From: Candidatus Bathyarchaeota archaeon
GTDB taxonomy: Archaea > Thermoproteota > Bathyarchaeia > 40CM-2-53-6 > RBG-13-38-9
Length of the DNA stretch: 5,952 nt
Direction: 5' to 3'
NCBI GenBank assembly: GCA_030671315.1
Contig: DAOUZW010000080.1
Location: forward strand, 1-5,952
The position numbers and the translations under genes are program-made. A model generated the notes under the pieces. That model was not told where the DNA came from. It saw only the letters and a list, made by a program, of their open reading frames with translations, and did no database searches. Position 1 is the stretch's first letter; each line of letters starts with the position of its first letter. Of this stretch, positions 5,129 through 5,952 are shown piece after piece.

Positions 5129-5952
5129 ATGTTTTGTTATCAATGTGAAGAAACAGCAAGAGGAGAAGGTTGCACCAAAGTAGGTGTTTGTGGAAAGAAA
5201 GGTGAAGTTGCAAACTTACAGGACATGCTAAGATTTCTCATAAAAGGAATCTCCATATGCAATACTAAAACTAGGGAATCTGGTAATACAAACAGGATCG
5301 TTGACAAATTCATTATTGACGGATTATTTTCTACAATTACAAATACGAATTTTGATAAGCAATATTTTATGGAAAGAGTCTTAAAGGCTTTGGAGATTAG
5401 AGACGAACTGAAAGAGGAATATTCTGTTCAGAATTTACATGATTCTGTTACGTGGTATTCCACTGATGAAGAAGAGATTATGAAGAAAGCGGAAAAAGTA
5501 GGCGTGTTGAATACTGAAAATGAAGATGTTAGGTCATTAAGAGAACTATTGATATATGGGCTCAAAGGTATTGCAGCCTATTGTCATCACGCATCTGTTC
5601 TTGGAGAAGAAGACATTGAAATTACCAATTTCATTCAAGAAGCTCTAGTTTCAACAACTGTGGATCTGCCAATTGATGAACTAATCGGTCTCATTATGAA
5701 ATGTGGTGACATAGGTGTTAAAACTCTAGCTTTCTTGGATAAAGTCAACACATTAGCATATGGTAATCCTGAGCCAACTACTGTCAACATTGGAGTAAGA
5801 GAGAATCCTGGAATTTTAATTAGCGGACACTGTTTAAAAGATCTAGATGAATTACTCAAACAAACTGAAGACACAGGAGTAGATGTATATACTCATGGTG
5901 AAATGCTTCCTGCAAACGCTTATCCAGCATTTAAGACGTATTCTCATTTCGT
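5129..5952 (+). CDS. hcp: Hybrid cluster protein (hydroxylamine/nitric oxide reductase), 3'-truncated by the window
   Basis: The visible 274 residues are about half of a protein usually near 550 residues. Hcp is a cytoplasmic iron-sulfur protein with hydroxylamine reductase activity in vitro and a nitric oxide reductase or stress role in vivo. The N-terminal motif C3-x2-C6-x8-C15-x5-C21 has the class I spacing of strict anaerobes, which holds a [4Fe-4S] cluster, not the longer spacing of enterobacterial class II. Family blocks follow: E-N-E-D-V-R-S-L-R-E-L-L (near 131-142), V-N-I-G-V-R-E-N-P-G-I-L-I-S-G-H and Y-T-H-G-E-M-L-P-A-N. H234 and E258 match the hybrid-cluster ligands H244 and E268 of Desulfovibrio Hcp and keep their 24-residue spacing. 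The cysteine ligands of the hybrid cluster lie beyond the window. Residue 235, normally Asp after the ligand His, is Cys here. The ATG is fixed by AAGGAG at 5113-5118. It is co-transcribed with the arsR-like gene. Confidence 0.95.
   Translation, partial: MFCYQCEETARGEGCTKVGVCGKKGEVANLQDMLRFLIKGISICNTKTRESGNTNRIVDKFIIDGLFSTITNTNFDKQYFMERVLKALEIRDELKEEYSVQNLHDSVTWYSTDEEEIMKKAEKVGVLNTENEDVRSLRELLIYGLKGIAAYCHHASVLGEEDIEITNFIQEALVSTTVDLPIDELIGLIMKCGDIGVKTLAFLDKVNTLAYGNPEPTTVNIGVRENPGILISGHCLKDLDELLKQTEDTGVDVYTHGEMLPANAYPAFKTYSHF

Noticed and set aside
5635..5874. Minus-strand 79-codon frame inside hcp
   Set aside because: The opposite strand encodes conserved Hcp blocks including the cluster ligands H234 and E258; this frame is a shadow.
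1..5952. CRISPR array, tRNA, rRNA, insertion sequence or attachment site
   Set aside because: No regularly spaced direct repeats outside the zinc-ribbon coding repeats, no cloverleaf-like segment, and no transposase or integrase frame were seen.

Overview
The window is AT-rich and looks archaeal. Upstream of several genes there are TATA-like boxes about 25 bases before the inferred transcription start, and the ribosome-binding sites (GAGGAG, AAGGTGA, AGAGGT, GGTG) fit the archaeal 16S 3' end. The gene content (a zinc-ribbon SPFH protein, an ATP-cone protein, an ArsR-type regulator and an anaerobe-type hybrid cluster protein) suggests an anaerobic archaeon. An Asgard or a methanogen relative would fit, but the sequence alone does not settle the lineage.

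Left part (1-698): a plus-strand gene for a small HExxH zinc metallopeptidase-like protein. Its reading frame stays open to the left edge, so it may be 5'-truncated. A short intergenic stretch without a recognisable gene follows.

Middle part (699-3864, minus strand): transcription runs from right to left. First comes a 467-aa protein with an N-terminal ATP-cone, a long coiled coil, a PH/GRAM-like beta domain and a C-terminal zinc ribbon. Next is an unrecognised 176-aa helical protein. It shares a tight operon with the third gene, a YdjI-like (COG4260) SPFH protein carrying three tandem zinc ribbons. The adjacency suggests one module: an SPFH scaffold, a helical partner, and a possible nucleotide-sensing and membrane- or protein-binding component. 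This is the most unusual part of the window.

Right part (3968-5952): a minus-strand VOC-fold (glyoxalase/dioxygenase-like) gene diverges from a plus-strand arsR-like gene and a class I hybrid cluster protein gene (hcp), which runs off the right edge. The arsR stop codon overlaps the hcp ribosome-binding site, so the two are probably co-transcribed. The 211-base divergent intergenic region holds a promoter for each side and two inverted repeats that could be operators. The likely theme is regulated handling of nitrosative or redox stress by Hcp; the role of the VOC protein is unknown.
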